Of a DNA stretch of 64,000 nucleotides, positions 54,634-63,735 are shown one piece after another. Source of the stretch: Calothrix sp. PCC 7103 (GTDB taxonomy: Bacteria > Cyanobacteriota > Cyanobacteriia > Cyanobacteriales > Nostocaceae); contig NZ_KB217478.1 in assembly GCF_000331305.1 (NCBI RefSeq), forward strand, positions 8,566,879 through 8,630,878, in the 5' to 3' direction. Position 1 is the first letter of the stretch. The number at the start of each line of letters is the position of its first letter. The position numbers and the translations under genes are program-made. Below the pieces are notes generated by a model that worked only from the letters and a program-made list of their open reading frames with translations, did no database searches and had not been told where the DNA came from.

Positions 54634-55447
54634 AATAGATGAGAATCTTAAAGTTTTACTATCTGACATTAAAAATATTTGTGAGTTTTTAGGATTTAAT
54701 GTTTTAGTAGTAGGTGCAGGCGCCAGGATTTTAGTTTTCGATACACAATATAATGTGGAAGGGCGGGCGACGAAAGACTTAGACTTTGCTGTACAAGTAA
54801 ATGATTGGTCTAATTTTCAATCTTTGAGCTATCAAATTACTGAGGCAAATAATGCACGTTTTAAGAAAGCGAGAGTTGAACATAAGTTTATACATATTTC
54901 TACAAATATAGAAATCGATATTGTCCCCTTTGGTGTAATTGGTCAGCCCAATCAAGTTTTGGAATGGACTGATGGTAGTCAAATGAGTTTACTAGGGTTA
55001 AACGAAGCTTTATCTACAGCAAAAATAATTGATGTAGATGGTATTGAGTTAAAAGTTGCTAATCCTTGTGCTTTGTTGGTGCTGAAGTTTATTGCATGGA
55101 ACGACCGTCAAGAAATAAAAGATTTGGAAGATATAAATTTTATACTCAAAAATTATAGCGATGATGACCGTATATTAGTAGAACTGTTGGATGAGATAAA
55201 TCAAGGAATAGTTGAATACTCTTCGGGTGCAATTTTTATACTGGCACAAGATATTTGTAAGACGTTTAGTCAATCTACAATCAGAAAGCTTCAAGAAATT
55301 TTGCTTCGGATACTACAAAATCAAGATAGGCTTTTTTCCAGATTAATCTCTAGACTTGATGCAGAAGAATGGGATGCTCAGTTTGATGCTATTGTATGTC
55401 GTTTTCAAATTTTACAGAAAGCAATCGAATACTGTTCTCAAGTATAG
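54626..55447 (+). CDS. AbiEii-like nucleotidyltransferase toxin
   Basis: 273 residues from ATG 54626, which overlaps the antitoxin stop; an upstream in-frame start at 54596 is less likely. Seen: the nucleotidyltransferase motif VVGAGARILVF...GRATKDLDFAVQV, where D-x-D holds the metal-binding aspartates, and a third acidic site in HISTNIEIDIVPFGVIG. The C-terminal half is helical. COG4849 nucleotidyltransferases pair with COG4861 as type IV toxin-antitoxin modules; related MenA toxins add nucleotides to tRNA. Catalytic residues are kept, so probably functional. Confidence 0.78.
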   Translation: MLKIDENLKVLLSDIKNICEFLGFNVLVVGAGARILVFDTQYNVEGRATKDLDFAVQVNDWSNFQSLSYQITEANNARFKKARVEHKFIHISTNIEIDIVPFGVIGQPNQVLEWTDGSQMSLLGLNEALSTAKIIDVDGIELKVANPCALLVLKFIAWNDRQEIKDLEDINFILKNYSDDDRILVELLDEINQGIVEYSSGAIFILAQDICKTFSQSTIRKLQEILLRILQNQDRLFSRLISRLDAEEWDAQFDAIVCRFQILQKAIEYCSQV

Positions 55448-55486
55448 CAATACGTTTTAGCTTTATAGTACATAATAATGCATAAA

Positions 55487-55504
55487 TGTGAACCGTGGTT
55501 CACA
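55487..55504. repeat. TGTGAACC-GGTTCACA palindrome, copy 4
   Basis: TGTGAACCGTGGTTCACA, 40 bases after the AbiE-like operon, so copies 3 and 4 flank it. Confidence 0.85.
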
Positions 55505-55524
55505 AATAGGCGCCTCCAATATCA

Positions 55525-55550
55525 GGACGGGCAAGGATGCCCATCCCACA
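55525..55550. repeat. GGGCAAGGATGCCC dispersed hairpin repeat, copy 2
   Basis: GGACGGGCAAGGATGCCCAT followed by CCCACA; matches 11390-11413 in its core GGGCAAGGATGCCC. Confidence 0.6.
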
Positions 55551-55573
55551 AGATATTAATTTATTTTTTGGAA

Positions 55574-55590
55574 GCTTTCACGCACCCTAC
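55574..55590. repeat. GCTTTCACGCACCCTAC, single arm
   Basis: Same 17 bases as the right arm of 52791-52807. It overlaps the stop codon of the prolyl oligopeptidase gene (minus strand, 55587-55589). Confidence 0.65.
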
Positions 55591-57917
55591 ATTTTCATGT
55601 TTAAGACGCGCGTAAGAAATGCCCATTTATCTGCTGCTTCTTCGATAATTTTTGTTGTTGGTTTACCTGCACCGTGTCCGGCTTTTGTTTCTATTCTAAT
55701 TAAGACTGGCGCCGAACCCTTATGGGCTGCTTGTAATGCTGCGGCAAATTTAAAGCTATGTGCTGGTACAACTCTATCGTCATGGTCTGCTGTGGTTATT
55801 AAGGTTGCGGGATATGCTGTACCTGGTTTGAGGTTGTGTAGTGGCGAATATGCGTATAATGTTTTGAAATCTTCTGGATTATCTGGTGAACCATATTCGG
55901 CAGTCCATGCCCAACCAATGGTAAACTTGTGGAAGCGCAACATGTCCATTACACCAACAGCAGGTAGTGCGGCGCCAAATAAGTCTGGACGCTGTGTCAT
56001 ACAGGCACCTACCAAAAGTCCACCATTACTACCACCACCAATTGCTAGTTTAGCGGATTTTGTATATTTATTAGTTATCAACCATTCTGCTGCTGCAATA
56101 AAGTCATCAAATACGTTTTGCTTATTCTGCTTCATTCCAGCTTGATGCCAGTCTTCCCCATACTCACCACCTCCACGTAAGCTAGGCATTGCATATACTC
56201 CACCCATTTCCATCCAGACTAAGTTACTTACAGAAAAACTTGGTGTTAGTGAGATATTAAACCCACCATATGCATATAAATATGTTGGATTATTCCCATC
56301 TAGCTTAATACCCTTTTTATGGGTAATAAACATTGGAACTCTAGTACCATCCTTACTTGTGTAGAAAACCTGTTTAACTTCGTAATCATCAGGTTTAAAA
56401 TCTACTTGGGGTTGTCTAAATACTTTACTTTTACCCGTTATCATATCGTAACGGTAGATAGTACCAGGCGCCGTAAAGCTAGTAAAGCTATAAAACGTTT
56501 CGGTGTCTGTACGTTTACCACCAAAACCTCCAACCGACCCAATACCCGGTAATTCAACATCACGGACAAACTTACCGTTGATATCAAAAATTTTGATTTG
56601 ACTACGTGCGTCTTTAAGATAGTCAGCAACGAATAAATTATTGACGATATTCACACTTTTGAGGGTTTCCGGTGTTTGGGCAATTATTTCGCGCCAATTT
56701 ACCCTTGCTGGTTCTTTTGTATCAATTGCAATTACTCGTCCGCGTGGCGCCTCTAAATCGGTGCAAAAATATAAAATGCTACCATCACTATCAACCAAGC
56801 TAAAATCTGACTCAAATTTATTAATCAACTCAATCACATCAGCATTACTGTGCGTCAAATCCTTATAAAATACCAAATTACGAGAATCAGTTCCCAACCA
56901 TACTGAGATAACTAAATAACGTCCATCTTCCGTAACCCTACCACTAAAACCCCATTCCTTCTGGTCGCGACGCTCATAAATTAAAGTATCCTCAGATTGG
57001 GGTGTACCTAGTCTGTGGTAATATAACTTCTGATAATAATTAACATCCTCAAGTTTAGTTTTTTGATTTGGCTCATCGTAACGACTGTAGAAAAAGCCTT
57101 TATTATCATTTGTCCATGAGGCGCCAGAAAATTTAATCCACTTGAGATTATCGTTCAAATCTTCCCCAGTTTCAATATCGCGAACTTTCCACTCCTGCCA
57201 GTCAGAACCCGAAGTAGAAAGACCGTAAGCTAAAAATTTACCATTATCACTAATCGATAAACCAGAAAGCGCAACAGTACCATCAACAGAAAGCTTATTC
57301 GGGTCAAGTAATACATTTGCTTCGCTATCAAGACTTTTCTGAGTATAAAGAACACTCTGGTTTTGCAGTCCATCATTTTTAAAGTAAAAATAGTTACTTC
57401 CTTCCTTAAAAGGAATGCCATATTTTTCGTAATCCCATAATTTAGTGAGACGCTGCTTAAGCTTCTCCCTATATGGTATTTGATTCAAATAGCCAAAAGT
57501 CAATTGATTTTGAGCTTCAACCCAAGCAGCAGTTTCCTTTGAGTCAGGGTCCTCCAACCAGCGATATGGGTCAGCAACCTGAGTACCATGATAACTATCA
57601 ACTTGGTTCACTTTACGGCTAACTGGATAAGTCAAACTTTGATTACTTGACATCGGTCGGCGCCTAAATGGTACTTTTACATAGTACCCACCCAACTCCA
57701 ATAATGTATTACCCTTTGGGAAGTCATCAAGACCATGAGTAAAATTTTGTCTAAATAAATACTCAGTACTGTACCAAGATGCGTTATTAGTATAAATACT
57801 CGTATAAATATTAGTACGAGAAAATGCAATGGTCGGTGCAAGTAAATACTTACAAACAATAATCGTTGTAAAAAAAGAAATAATAAACCTTCGCAGCAGT
57901 ATTATTAACTTATTCAT
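55587..57917 (-). CDS. Prolyl oligopeptidase (S9A family)
   Basis: 776 residues, longer than the usual about 690. An N-terminal hydrophobic segment (IISFFTTIIVCKYLLAPTIA) suggests export or a membrane anchor, followed by a linker; an internal Met at residue 89 (MSSNQSLTYPVSRKVNQVDS) could start a cytoplasmic form. Then a seven-bladed propeller (about 170-490) and the hydrolase domain with Ser in LAIGGGSNGGLLVGA, Asp in ADHDDRVVPAHS and His in KAGHGAGKP. The enzyme cuts after proline in short peptides. Catalytic triad complete. Confidence 0.93.
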   Translation of the reverse strand: MNKLIILLRRFIISFFTTIIVCKYLLAPTIAFSRTNIYTSIYTNNASWYSTEYLFRQNFTHGLDDFPKGNTLLELGGYYVKVPFRRRPMSSNQSLTYPVSRKVNQVDSYHGTQVADPYRWLEDPDSKETAAWVEAQNQLTFGYLNQIPYREKLKQRLTKLWDYEKYGIPFKEGSNYFYFKNDGLQNQSVLYTQKSLDSEANVLLDPNKLSVDGTVALSGLSISDNGKFLAYGLSTSGSDWQEWKVRDIETGEDLNDNLKWIKFSGASWTNDNKGFFYSRYDEPNQKTKLEDVNYYQKLYYHRLGTPQSEDTLIYERRDQKEWGFSGRVTEDGRYLVISVWLGTDSRNLVFYKDLTHSNADVIELINKFESDFSLVDSDGSILYFCTDLEAPRGRVIAIDTKEPARVNWREIIAQTPETLKSVNIVNNLFVADYLKDARSQIKIFDINGKFVRDVELPGIGSVGGFGGKRTDTETFYSFTSFTAPGTIYRYDMITGKSKVFRQPQVDFKPDDYEVKQVFYTSKDGTRVPMFITHKKGIKLDGNNPTYLYAYGGFNISLTPSFSVSNLVWMEMGGVYAMPSLRGGGEYGEDWHQAGMKQNKQNVFDDFIAAAEWLITNKYTKSAKLAIGGGSNGGLLVGACMTQRPDLFGAALPAVGVMDMLRFHKFTIGWAWTAEYGSPDNPEDFKTLYAYSPLHNLKPGTAYPATLITTADHDDRVVPAHSFKFAAALQAAHKGSAPVLIRIETKAGHGAGKPTTKIIEEAADKWAFLTRVLNMKM

Positions 57918-58371
57918 TTTTCAGCAAAACAGCATAAATATAGACTAAGAGCCTAAATTTATAGCAATTTTGTTACATTTGTCCAGTTTAAGCAAAGATT
58001 TTAGAACAGGTGAAGAACTTACCGTGCAAAGAGAATTTCCTGCTCATGCGTTAGCAATCAATTATTTAGTTCTTCAGTAGTGTTCAAATTATTGAAAAGC
58101 AACATGATGCTCTAAAATCTCTCGCAGTTGACCGCGACTTTAATTTATCTTGAGTTAAGTTAGACGCGCTTCACAGTTTGTAGTGAAGATTGCCTTCAGT
58201 CACCGGAATGCACCTGGAAAATTGAATGTTAAAACTACAACTAAATATAAGGGTAGTTAAGTGCTGAATAGCAACTAAAATAAGAGACATTACGAATTGA
58301 GGAAATAATGATTCAAGGGCAGTTTGTGCAGCTTTACCCCACCATGAAGCAGGCGCCGAGTCGGCTCCCCA
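57918..58371. other. Intergenic region
   Basis: About 450 bases between the start of the leftward peptidase gene and the 3' end of the leftward phosphatase gene. It should hold the peptidase promoter. No gene or clear structure seen; one GGCGCC at 58352. Confidence 0.45.
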
Positions 58372-59010
58372 TTATGTTCCCGGACGAGAGCGAAGATGAT
58401 CGGGTAGATGATGGCGATCTCCTAGTATTTCTAACAAGGGGCCATTTACGTCAAATTTAACCATACTTACCGACGCGACCAAAATATTCACCCGATAGCG
58501 ATAGCGTCCCAAATCAATTCCCAGTAAACTGCAAAGCATAATCCGAATCGTGGCTTTATGGGAAACTACTAAAACATTACCTTGGGGATGTTTTTCTTGA
58601 ATTTCAGCAATTACAGGCATGGAACGGTTAGCAATATCTACCGCAGTTTCTCCACCTTTGGGCGCATTCCAAGCGGGTTCTGTCAACCATTTTACATAAT
58701 TTTCTGGGTAATTCTCTTGGACAAAGGATTTACTTTTAGTTTCCCAAGAGCCGTAACTACCTTCTTTAAGTCCGTCACGCAACTGCATATCCATACCGAT
58801 AGCATCACAAAATGGCTTGGCAGTTGCAATTGTGCGCTTCCGAGTGCTAACATAAACACCTGACCACTTCAATTTTTGGTAAACATCGGCAAAACTCTCT
58901 GCCATCTGCATCCCTTCAGATGTCAACTCCGCATCAGTTTCACCGCAGAAATTACCACTTTGACTAAAAGTAGTTTCTCCATGTCGCAGTAAATATAAAT
59001 TGAGTGTCAT
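58372..59010 (-). CDS. Histidine phosphatase (phosphoglycerate-mutase-like) family protein
   Basis: 212 residues. The catalytic RHGE motif is in LNLYLLRHGETTFSQSGNF, and the second His in VLVVSHKATIRIMLC. STRKRTIATAKPFCDAI is the conserved phosphate-binding second part. Family enzymes dephosphorylate small molecules (for example phosphoglycerate, alpha-ribazole phosphate). Substrate not predictable from the sequence. Complete. Confidence 0.88.
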   Translation of the reverse strand: MTLNLYLLRHGETTFSQSGNFCGETDAELTSEGMQMAESFADVYQKLKWSGVYVSTRKRTIATAKPFCDAIGMDMQLRDGLKEGSYGSWETKSKSFVQENYPENYVKWLTEPAWNAPKGGETAVDIANRSMPVIAEIQEKHPQGNVLVVSHKATIRIMLCSLLGIDLGRYRYRVNILVASVSMVKFDVNGPLLEILGDRHHLPDHLRSRPGT

Positions 59011-59643
59011 AGCTTGTATTGCGATTGGAATAAAGGAGTTTGTACCTAATTGTACCTAAATAGAATAGCATCAATCTCGCAATCGAATATGTGACACTAG
59101 GACAAAGTAATTAAACACAACAGTCAATCAATCACAAAATGAATGAAATCGAAGACAAAAGTAGCGCTTTATGCAGTCCCGCTTGGAGTATGAAATGACA
59201 CAGCTTTACTCAGAACTCATCCTTGTTCTTGCGGTTATATGTAACGAACGAACTGCAAACAAGGCATTTTTGAACCCACATTAACTGCTATTTGCTCATT
59301 ATACTAAGCGGCTGTGGATGGATGTTACATTGCATCCATCAAAGTAGTTTTAAGTAGCATTAATATCAATACTTCTTTCTAGTAATGCGCGCGTCAAATA
59401 AACAAACGGTGCCAATACTTCAATTAGTGGCGCCGTCCAAAATTATCCCAGAAGAAATAGGAGGTTGAAGATAGTATAATTACTTAATAGTAATAGCTGC
59501 TTTTAGCTTGAAGCGTTATATGCGAACCAACGGTAATTTTACTGAAGACACTTGGAACAATAAAATTAATAATATTTTTATATCTAAAAATTTTTAATTT
59601 AATTTTAATGTTTAAGGACTGAAAAATTATTTAACTGCAAGCA
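59011..59643. other. Long intergenic region before the sensor kinase
   Basis: About 630 bases with one degenerate GGCGCC pair (59408-59434). A 29-codon open frame at 59204-59293 has no ribosome site and no recognisable family. It should hold the promoters of the divergent kinase and phosphatase genes. Confidence 0.5.
59408..59434. repeat. Paired GGTGCC/GGCGCC element 5
   Basis: GGTGCC at 59408 and GGCGCC at 59429, 21 bases apart, interior AATACTTCAATTAGT. Same spacing as the four pairs at 44.5-45.3 kb, with one mutated site. Confidence 0.55.
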
Positions 59644-62600
59644 ATGACCCCAATCACCAAAACAGACTCGCGGGTAAACTTGGAACAAGAACGTTTATTA
59701 CGCCGTATTATAGACCGTATTCGTCGCACATTAGATTTGAAAGATATCCTCACAACGACAACAGCGGAGGTGAGATCGTTACTTGGTATTGACCGGGTAA
59801 TGATTTATAAGTTTCATACCGATGGCAGTGGTCAGGTCATTGCAGAATCAATTTATCATGACAGGCTACCATCACTTTTGAGTTTAAACTTTCCCGTTGA
59901 TGATATACCGCCGAATGCAAGAGAACTGTTCGTAAAATCACGGGTACGTTCAATTGTCAATGTAGAAACGCACAGCATTGGTCAAAGTTTCCTACATCAT
60001 AACTTGGAAACAGGAGAACTTGTAGCAGAAGAAATGTATTATCGTACCGTAGACCCTTGCCATGTCAAATACTTAACGGCAATGGGAGTAAAGTTTTCTC
60101 TCGTAGCACCAATTTTACATCAAGATGAACTTTGGGGTCTGTTGGTGTCTCATCACTCCCAAAGCCATGTGCTTAGTCCGTATGAACTAGAAGCTGTGCA
60201 GATGGTAGTGGATCAACTATCAGTAGCGATTGCCCAAAGTAAACTCCTCACCCAAGCCCAGAAAAAAGCCGAACGGGAAGCTACTATTAACCGCATTGGT
60301 ACTTTACTACATGGATTGCCTACAATTGTACTACAGCTTGCTTTAGAAGCTACCGTAACTGCCTTTGGTGGTTCAGGAGGTAGGCTTTGTATTAGACATA
60401 ATGCTTTTAATTTCCAGAATAGTAGCTTTAAGCGCTTAACAGAATGTCTAATCCCAGGAAATGACTTTGTCAGGGTTTATATATGTGGGCGCCAACCTGT
60501 GATGCCAGAACCAAACATATATCCACTCATAGAGCAGTATAATATCTGGCAAGAACACTATAAGTTTGAAAAGTATGATGTTTGGGCAATTTCAGACATA
60601 TATCAAACTCCAGAACTATTAAGTTTACAAATTGCTTTTCAACCCACTTTAGTTCGTAGCATTTTGATAGTTCCATTGGAATATCGTCAAGATTTAGTGG
60701 GTTATTTAAGTATTTTTCGTGATCAAATAGACACAGAAACCCTGTGGGCAGGGAGACTCGATTCCGATCAAAGACAAATTTATCCTCGTTTATCTTTTGA
60801 TGCATGGCGCGAAACTAAAACAGCACAAGTGCAAAAATGGACTATTGAAGAGATAGAAATGGCTAGAGAGATTGGTAAACATTTTGCTTCCGCAATTCAG
60901 CAGTATGAGCTATACCAACAGGTACAAGCTTTCAATAGCAGTTTTGAAAAACAAGTTCAAAGCCGTACATTTGAACTGCAAAGAACATCTCAACAACAAC
61001 AGACTGTATTTGGCGTAATTACCAAAATTCGTGAGTCTCTTGATACTAAAACGATTTTTCAAATCACTACCAAAGAAGTTTGTCAATTAATCAAAGCCGA
61101 TCGTGTTTCTATTTATCGCTTCGATGCTAATTGGGGTGGCCAATTTGTCGGCGATTTTGAGGTGAAGAGTCCGCAGTGGTCAAATGCTTCCAAACTGGGA
61201 GTAAATACGATTTGGAATGACACTTACTTACAAGACACACAGGGAGGACGATATCGCTACGACGAAACATTTGCGGTGGATAATATTTATAAACAAGGCT
61301 TTACTCAGTGTCATGTTGATAATCTAGAACAGTATCAAATTCAAGCTTTTGTACTTGCTCCCATTTTTGTGGGACAAAAGCTTTGGGGTTTGCTAGCCAC
61401 TTACCAACATTCTGGTCCTCGTCAATGGTTTGACTCTGAAGTTAGCTTCCTTAGTCAGATCGCAGGTCAGTTGGGGATAGCACTCCAGCAAGCTGAGTTA
61501 CTCACGCAAACACAGCAGCAAGCAATAGTTTTGCAACAAGCAGCAGAACAACAACGGGTACTATTTGAAGTTGTGGCGAAAATTCGTGAATCTCTTGATC
61601 TTGATGCCATTTTTCAGACTGCTACGATGGAAATTTGTAAATCGCTGCAAGCGGATCGTGTAGTTGTTTACCAATTTCACCCAGATTGGAGTGGTGAGTT
61701 TATTGCTGAGTTTGTCGTCGAAGGTTGGGTAAAGCTGGTAGGTTCAAAAACCAATACAGTTTGGCAAGATAGTTATTTGCAAGAAACCGAAGGCGGACGA
61801 TATCGCCACAACGAAATATTTGCAGTACACGACATCTATCAGGCTAATCACCCTGAGTGTCTTATTAAGATTCTGGAGCAATACCAAGTTCAAGCATATA
61901 TAATTATACCAATTTTTATTGGACAAAAGCTTTGGGGCTTGCTAGCAGCTTATCAAAACTCTGCACCCCGCCATTGGCAAAGCTCAGAAATTCAATTTTT
62001 AGCTCAGATTGCCAATCAGCTTGGGGTCGCACTTCAACAAGTTGACTTACTCAAGCAAACAGAACAGCAAACAAAACAGCTAACTCAAGCCCTACAAGAG
62101 CTACAAGAAACCCAAACCCAACTCATCCAAACTGAGAAAATGTCCTCATTAGGGCAACTAGTAGCAGGTATTGCCCATGAAATTAATAACCCAGTAAACT
62201 TTATTTCCGGCAATCTTGTCCACGTAAGTCAGTATGCTAAGGATTTACTCAGTATGCTGCAACATCAACAGCAAGTCTCTACTCAATGCCCTGACATACG
62301 GGAGATGCCAGAAGAGATAGACTTAGAATTTATCATAGAGGATTTACCTAAAACTCTCTCTTCCATGAAAGTAGGGATTGATCGTATCCGTCAAATTGTC
62401 TTAGGTTTAAGGAATTTCTCTCGTCTCGATGAGGCAGAAATGAAATTGGTAAACATTCACGAGGGCATTGATAATACTCTACTAATTTTGCAACATCGCC
62501 TGAAACCAAAACCAGACAGTCCTACTATTAAGATAGTAAAGAATTACAGTGACCTCCCCTTAGTCGAGTGCTATGCCGGACAGTTGAATCAAGTGTTTAT

Positions 62601-62955
62601 GAATGTCTTGAGCAATGCCATCGATGCTCTAGAGGATAAGAAAAAATCTATATCTGAACCTGATAATAGTCAAATTACTATCTATACTTCTATAGGAGAA
62701 ATGAAGGGCAATGTAAAAAGTGTAGGAATTCGCATTGTAGATAATGGTGCTGGAATACCAGAAGCCATAAAAACACGAATATGTGACCCCTTTTTCACAA
62801 CTAAGCCAGTGGGTAAAGGTACTGGCTTAGGATTGTCAATTAGTTATAAGATTGTTGTAGATAAGCACGGTGGAATCTTTAATTATCAATCTCAAATAGG
62901 GTTAGGCACAGAATTCTGGATTGAAATTCCCATTGATCAACAACATCGTTGCTAA
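59644..62955 (+). CDS. Multi-GAF cyanobacteriochrome-type sensor histidine kinase
   Basis: 1103 residues. GAF1 (about 20-195) has Cys139-His in VDPCHVKYLTAMGV; GAF2 (about 220-415) is divergent; GAF3 (about 455-625) has Cys556-His in TQCHVDNLEQYQIQA; GAF4 (about 635-805) has Cys739 but Leu in place of His (PECLIKILEQY). Cys-His in GAF is the bilin attachment site of cyanobacteriochromes, so GAF1 and GAF3 may be light sensors. Then a HisKA box with His845 (GIAHEINNPVNFISGN) and HATPase with N box NQVFMNVLSNAIDAL, VDNGAGIPE and KGTGLGLSIS. GAF3 and GAF4 are tandem duplicates. Base composition differs from the rest of the window. Confidence 0.9.
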   Translation: MTPITKTDSRVNLEQERLLRRIIDRIRRTLDLKDILTTTTAEVRSLLGIDRVMIYKFHTDGSGQVIAESIYHDRLPSLLSLNFPVDDIPPNARELFVKSRVRSIVNVETHSIGQSFLHHNLETGELVAEEMYYRTVDPCHVKYLTAMGVKFSLVAPILHQDELWGLLVSHHSQSHVLSPYELEAVQMVVDQLSVAIAQSKLLTQAQKKAEREATINRIGTLLHGLPTIVLQLALEATVTAFGGSGGRLCIRHNAFNFQNSSFKRLTECLIPGNDFVRVYICGRQPVMPEPNIYPLIEQYNIWQEHYKFEKYDVWAISDIYQTPELLSLQIAFQPTLVRSILIVPLEYRQDLVGYLSIFRDQIDTETLWAGRLDSDQRQIYPRLSFDAWRETKTAQVQKWTIEEIEMAREIGKHFASAIQQYELYQQVQAFNSSFEKQVQSRTFELQRTSQQQQTVFGVITKIRESLDTKTIFQITTKEVCQLIKADRVSIYRFDANWGGQFVGDFEVKSPQWSNASKLGVNTIWNDTYLQDTQGGRYRYDETFAVDNIYKQGFTQCHVDNLEQYQIQAFVLAPIFVGQKLWGLLATYQHSGPRQWFDSEVSFLSQIAGQLGIALQQAELLTQTQQQAIVLQQAAEQQRVLFEVVAKIRESLDLDAIFQTATMEICKSLQADRVVVYQFHPDWSGEFIAEFVVEGWVKLVGSKTNTVWQDSYLQETEGGRYRHNEIFAVHDIYQANHPECLIKILEQYQVQAYIIIPIFIGQKLWGLLAAYQNSAPRHWQSSEIQFLAQIANQLGVALQQVDLLKQTEQQTKQLTQALQELQETQTQLIQTEKMSSLGQLVAGIAHEINNPVNFISGNLVHVSQYAKDLLSMLQHQQQVSTQCPDIREMPEEIDLEFIIEDLPKTLSSMKVGIDRIRQIVLGLRNFSRLDEAEMKLVNIHEGIDNTLLILQHRLKPKPDSPTIKIVKNYSDLPLVECYAGQLNQVFMNVLSNAIDALEDKKKSISEPDNSQITIYTSIGEMKGNVKSVGIRIVDNGAGIPEAIKTRICDPFFTTKPVGKGTGLGLSISYKIVVDKHGGIFNYQSQIGLGTEFWIEIPIDQQHRC

Positions 62956-63073
62956 TTTACCCGAACAGTCGAATTTCCTCGTTTGTTTTGGTGAATTTCC
63001 TGGTTTTCCTATCTCTGAAATAATTCTTTGAAAGTCGCAGCAAACTAAAAATCAAATTAATTTAATAAATATA

Positions 63074-63373
63074 CTATTGTATTTCTAAAATGGATGCTAT
63101 TAATGTAACTAACTCAATAGGTTCTACAGGTTTAGCAATATGCCGATTAAAACCTGCTGCTAATACTTGCTGTTTATCAATATCAACAGCAAACGCAGTT
63201 AGTGCAATTGCAGGAATTTGACCTCCTTGTTCTTCTGGCATAGTTCTGATTTGACTAATTAAACTATAACCATCCATTAGAGGCATTCCTAAATCACTTA
63301 GTAATATATTTGGCAATATGTCGGAAAATTTTGCGAGAGCATCATAAGCGGATACTGCAGCTGTTACTATTGC
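63074..63373 (-). pseudogene. Response-regulator receiver domain, N-terminally truncated
   Basis: The minus strand reads AIVTAAVSAYDALAKFSDIL, then PNILLSDLGMPLMDGYSLIS and AIALTAFAVDIDKQQVLAAG and NRHIAKPVEPIELVTLIASI: the phospho-acceptor Asp (LLSDLGMP), the Thr/Ala and the Lys (AKP) are kept, but the first beta strand with the acidic pair is missing, and the frame upstream is not coherent. It resembles the C-terminal receiver of a hybrid histidine kinase. A TTG start at 63316 could give an 80-residue product without function. Confidence 0.7.
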
Positions 63374-63735
63374 CCAATTTGATATAAAAACCAGCCAGAG
63401 AAACCAAGTGATGCTAATGCAGTTGCAAAAGCTGTAATAATCTTTTTATTAAGCAACAGTTTCATCAATACTACTTAGTGTTAACTAACAAAATTAATTT
63501 AAGATTTTTTGGGTTCTTGTCAAGTTTTGGTGAAAGCTTTGGAAACGTTCTTGGCAGAGGGCAGTAGGCAGAGGGCAGAAGGAAGGAGTAAGGGTGAAGA
63601 CATTTAATAACATTAAAATTTGGAGCTTTATTTTTGTCTCGGTGACTAAATTTTATAGTCAATAAGATAAAACTAAAGCTCCAACAAGCTTTTAGAGGTT
63701 GGATTACATCACGCTAAAAATTCAGTTTTTTGAGA
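63374..63735. other. Intergenic region with a short tandem repeat
   Basis: About 360 bases. Two 14-base units (GGCAGAGGGCAGTA, 63553-63566, and GGCAGAGGGCAGAA, 63567-63580) form a short tandem repeat of a kind common in Nostocales. No gene seen. Confidence 0.5.

Noticed and set aside
59204..59293. 29-codon frame resembling a small membrane peptide
   Set aside because: No ribosome site and no match to known small photosystem subunits.
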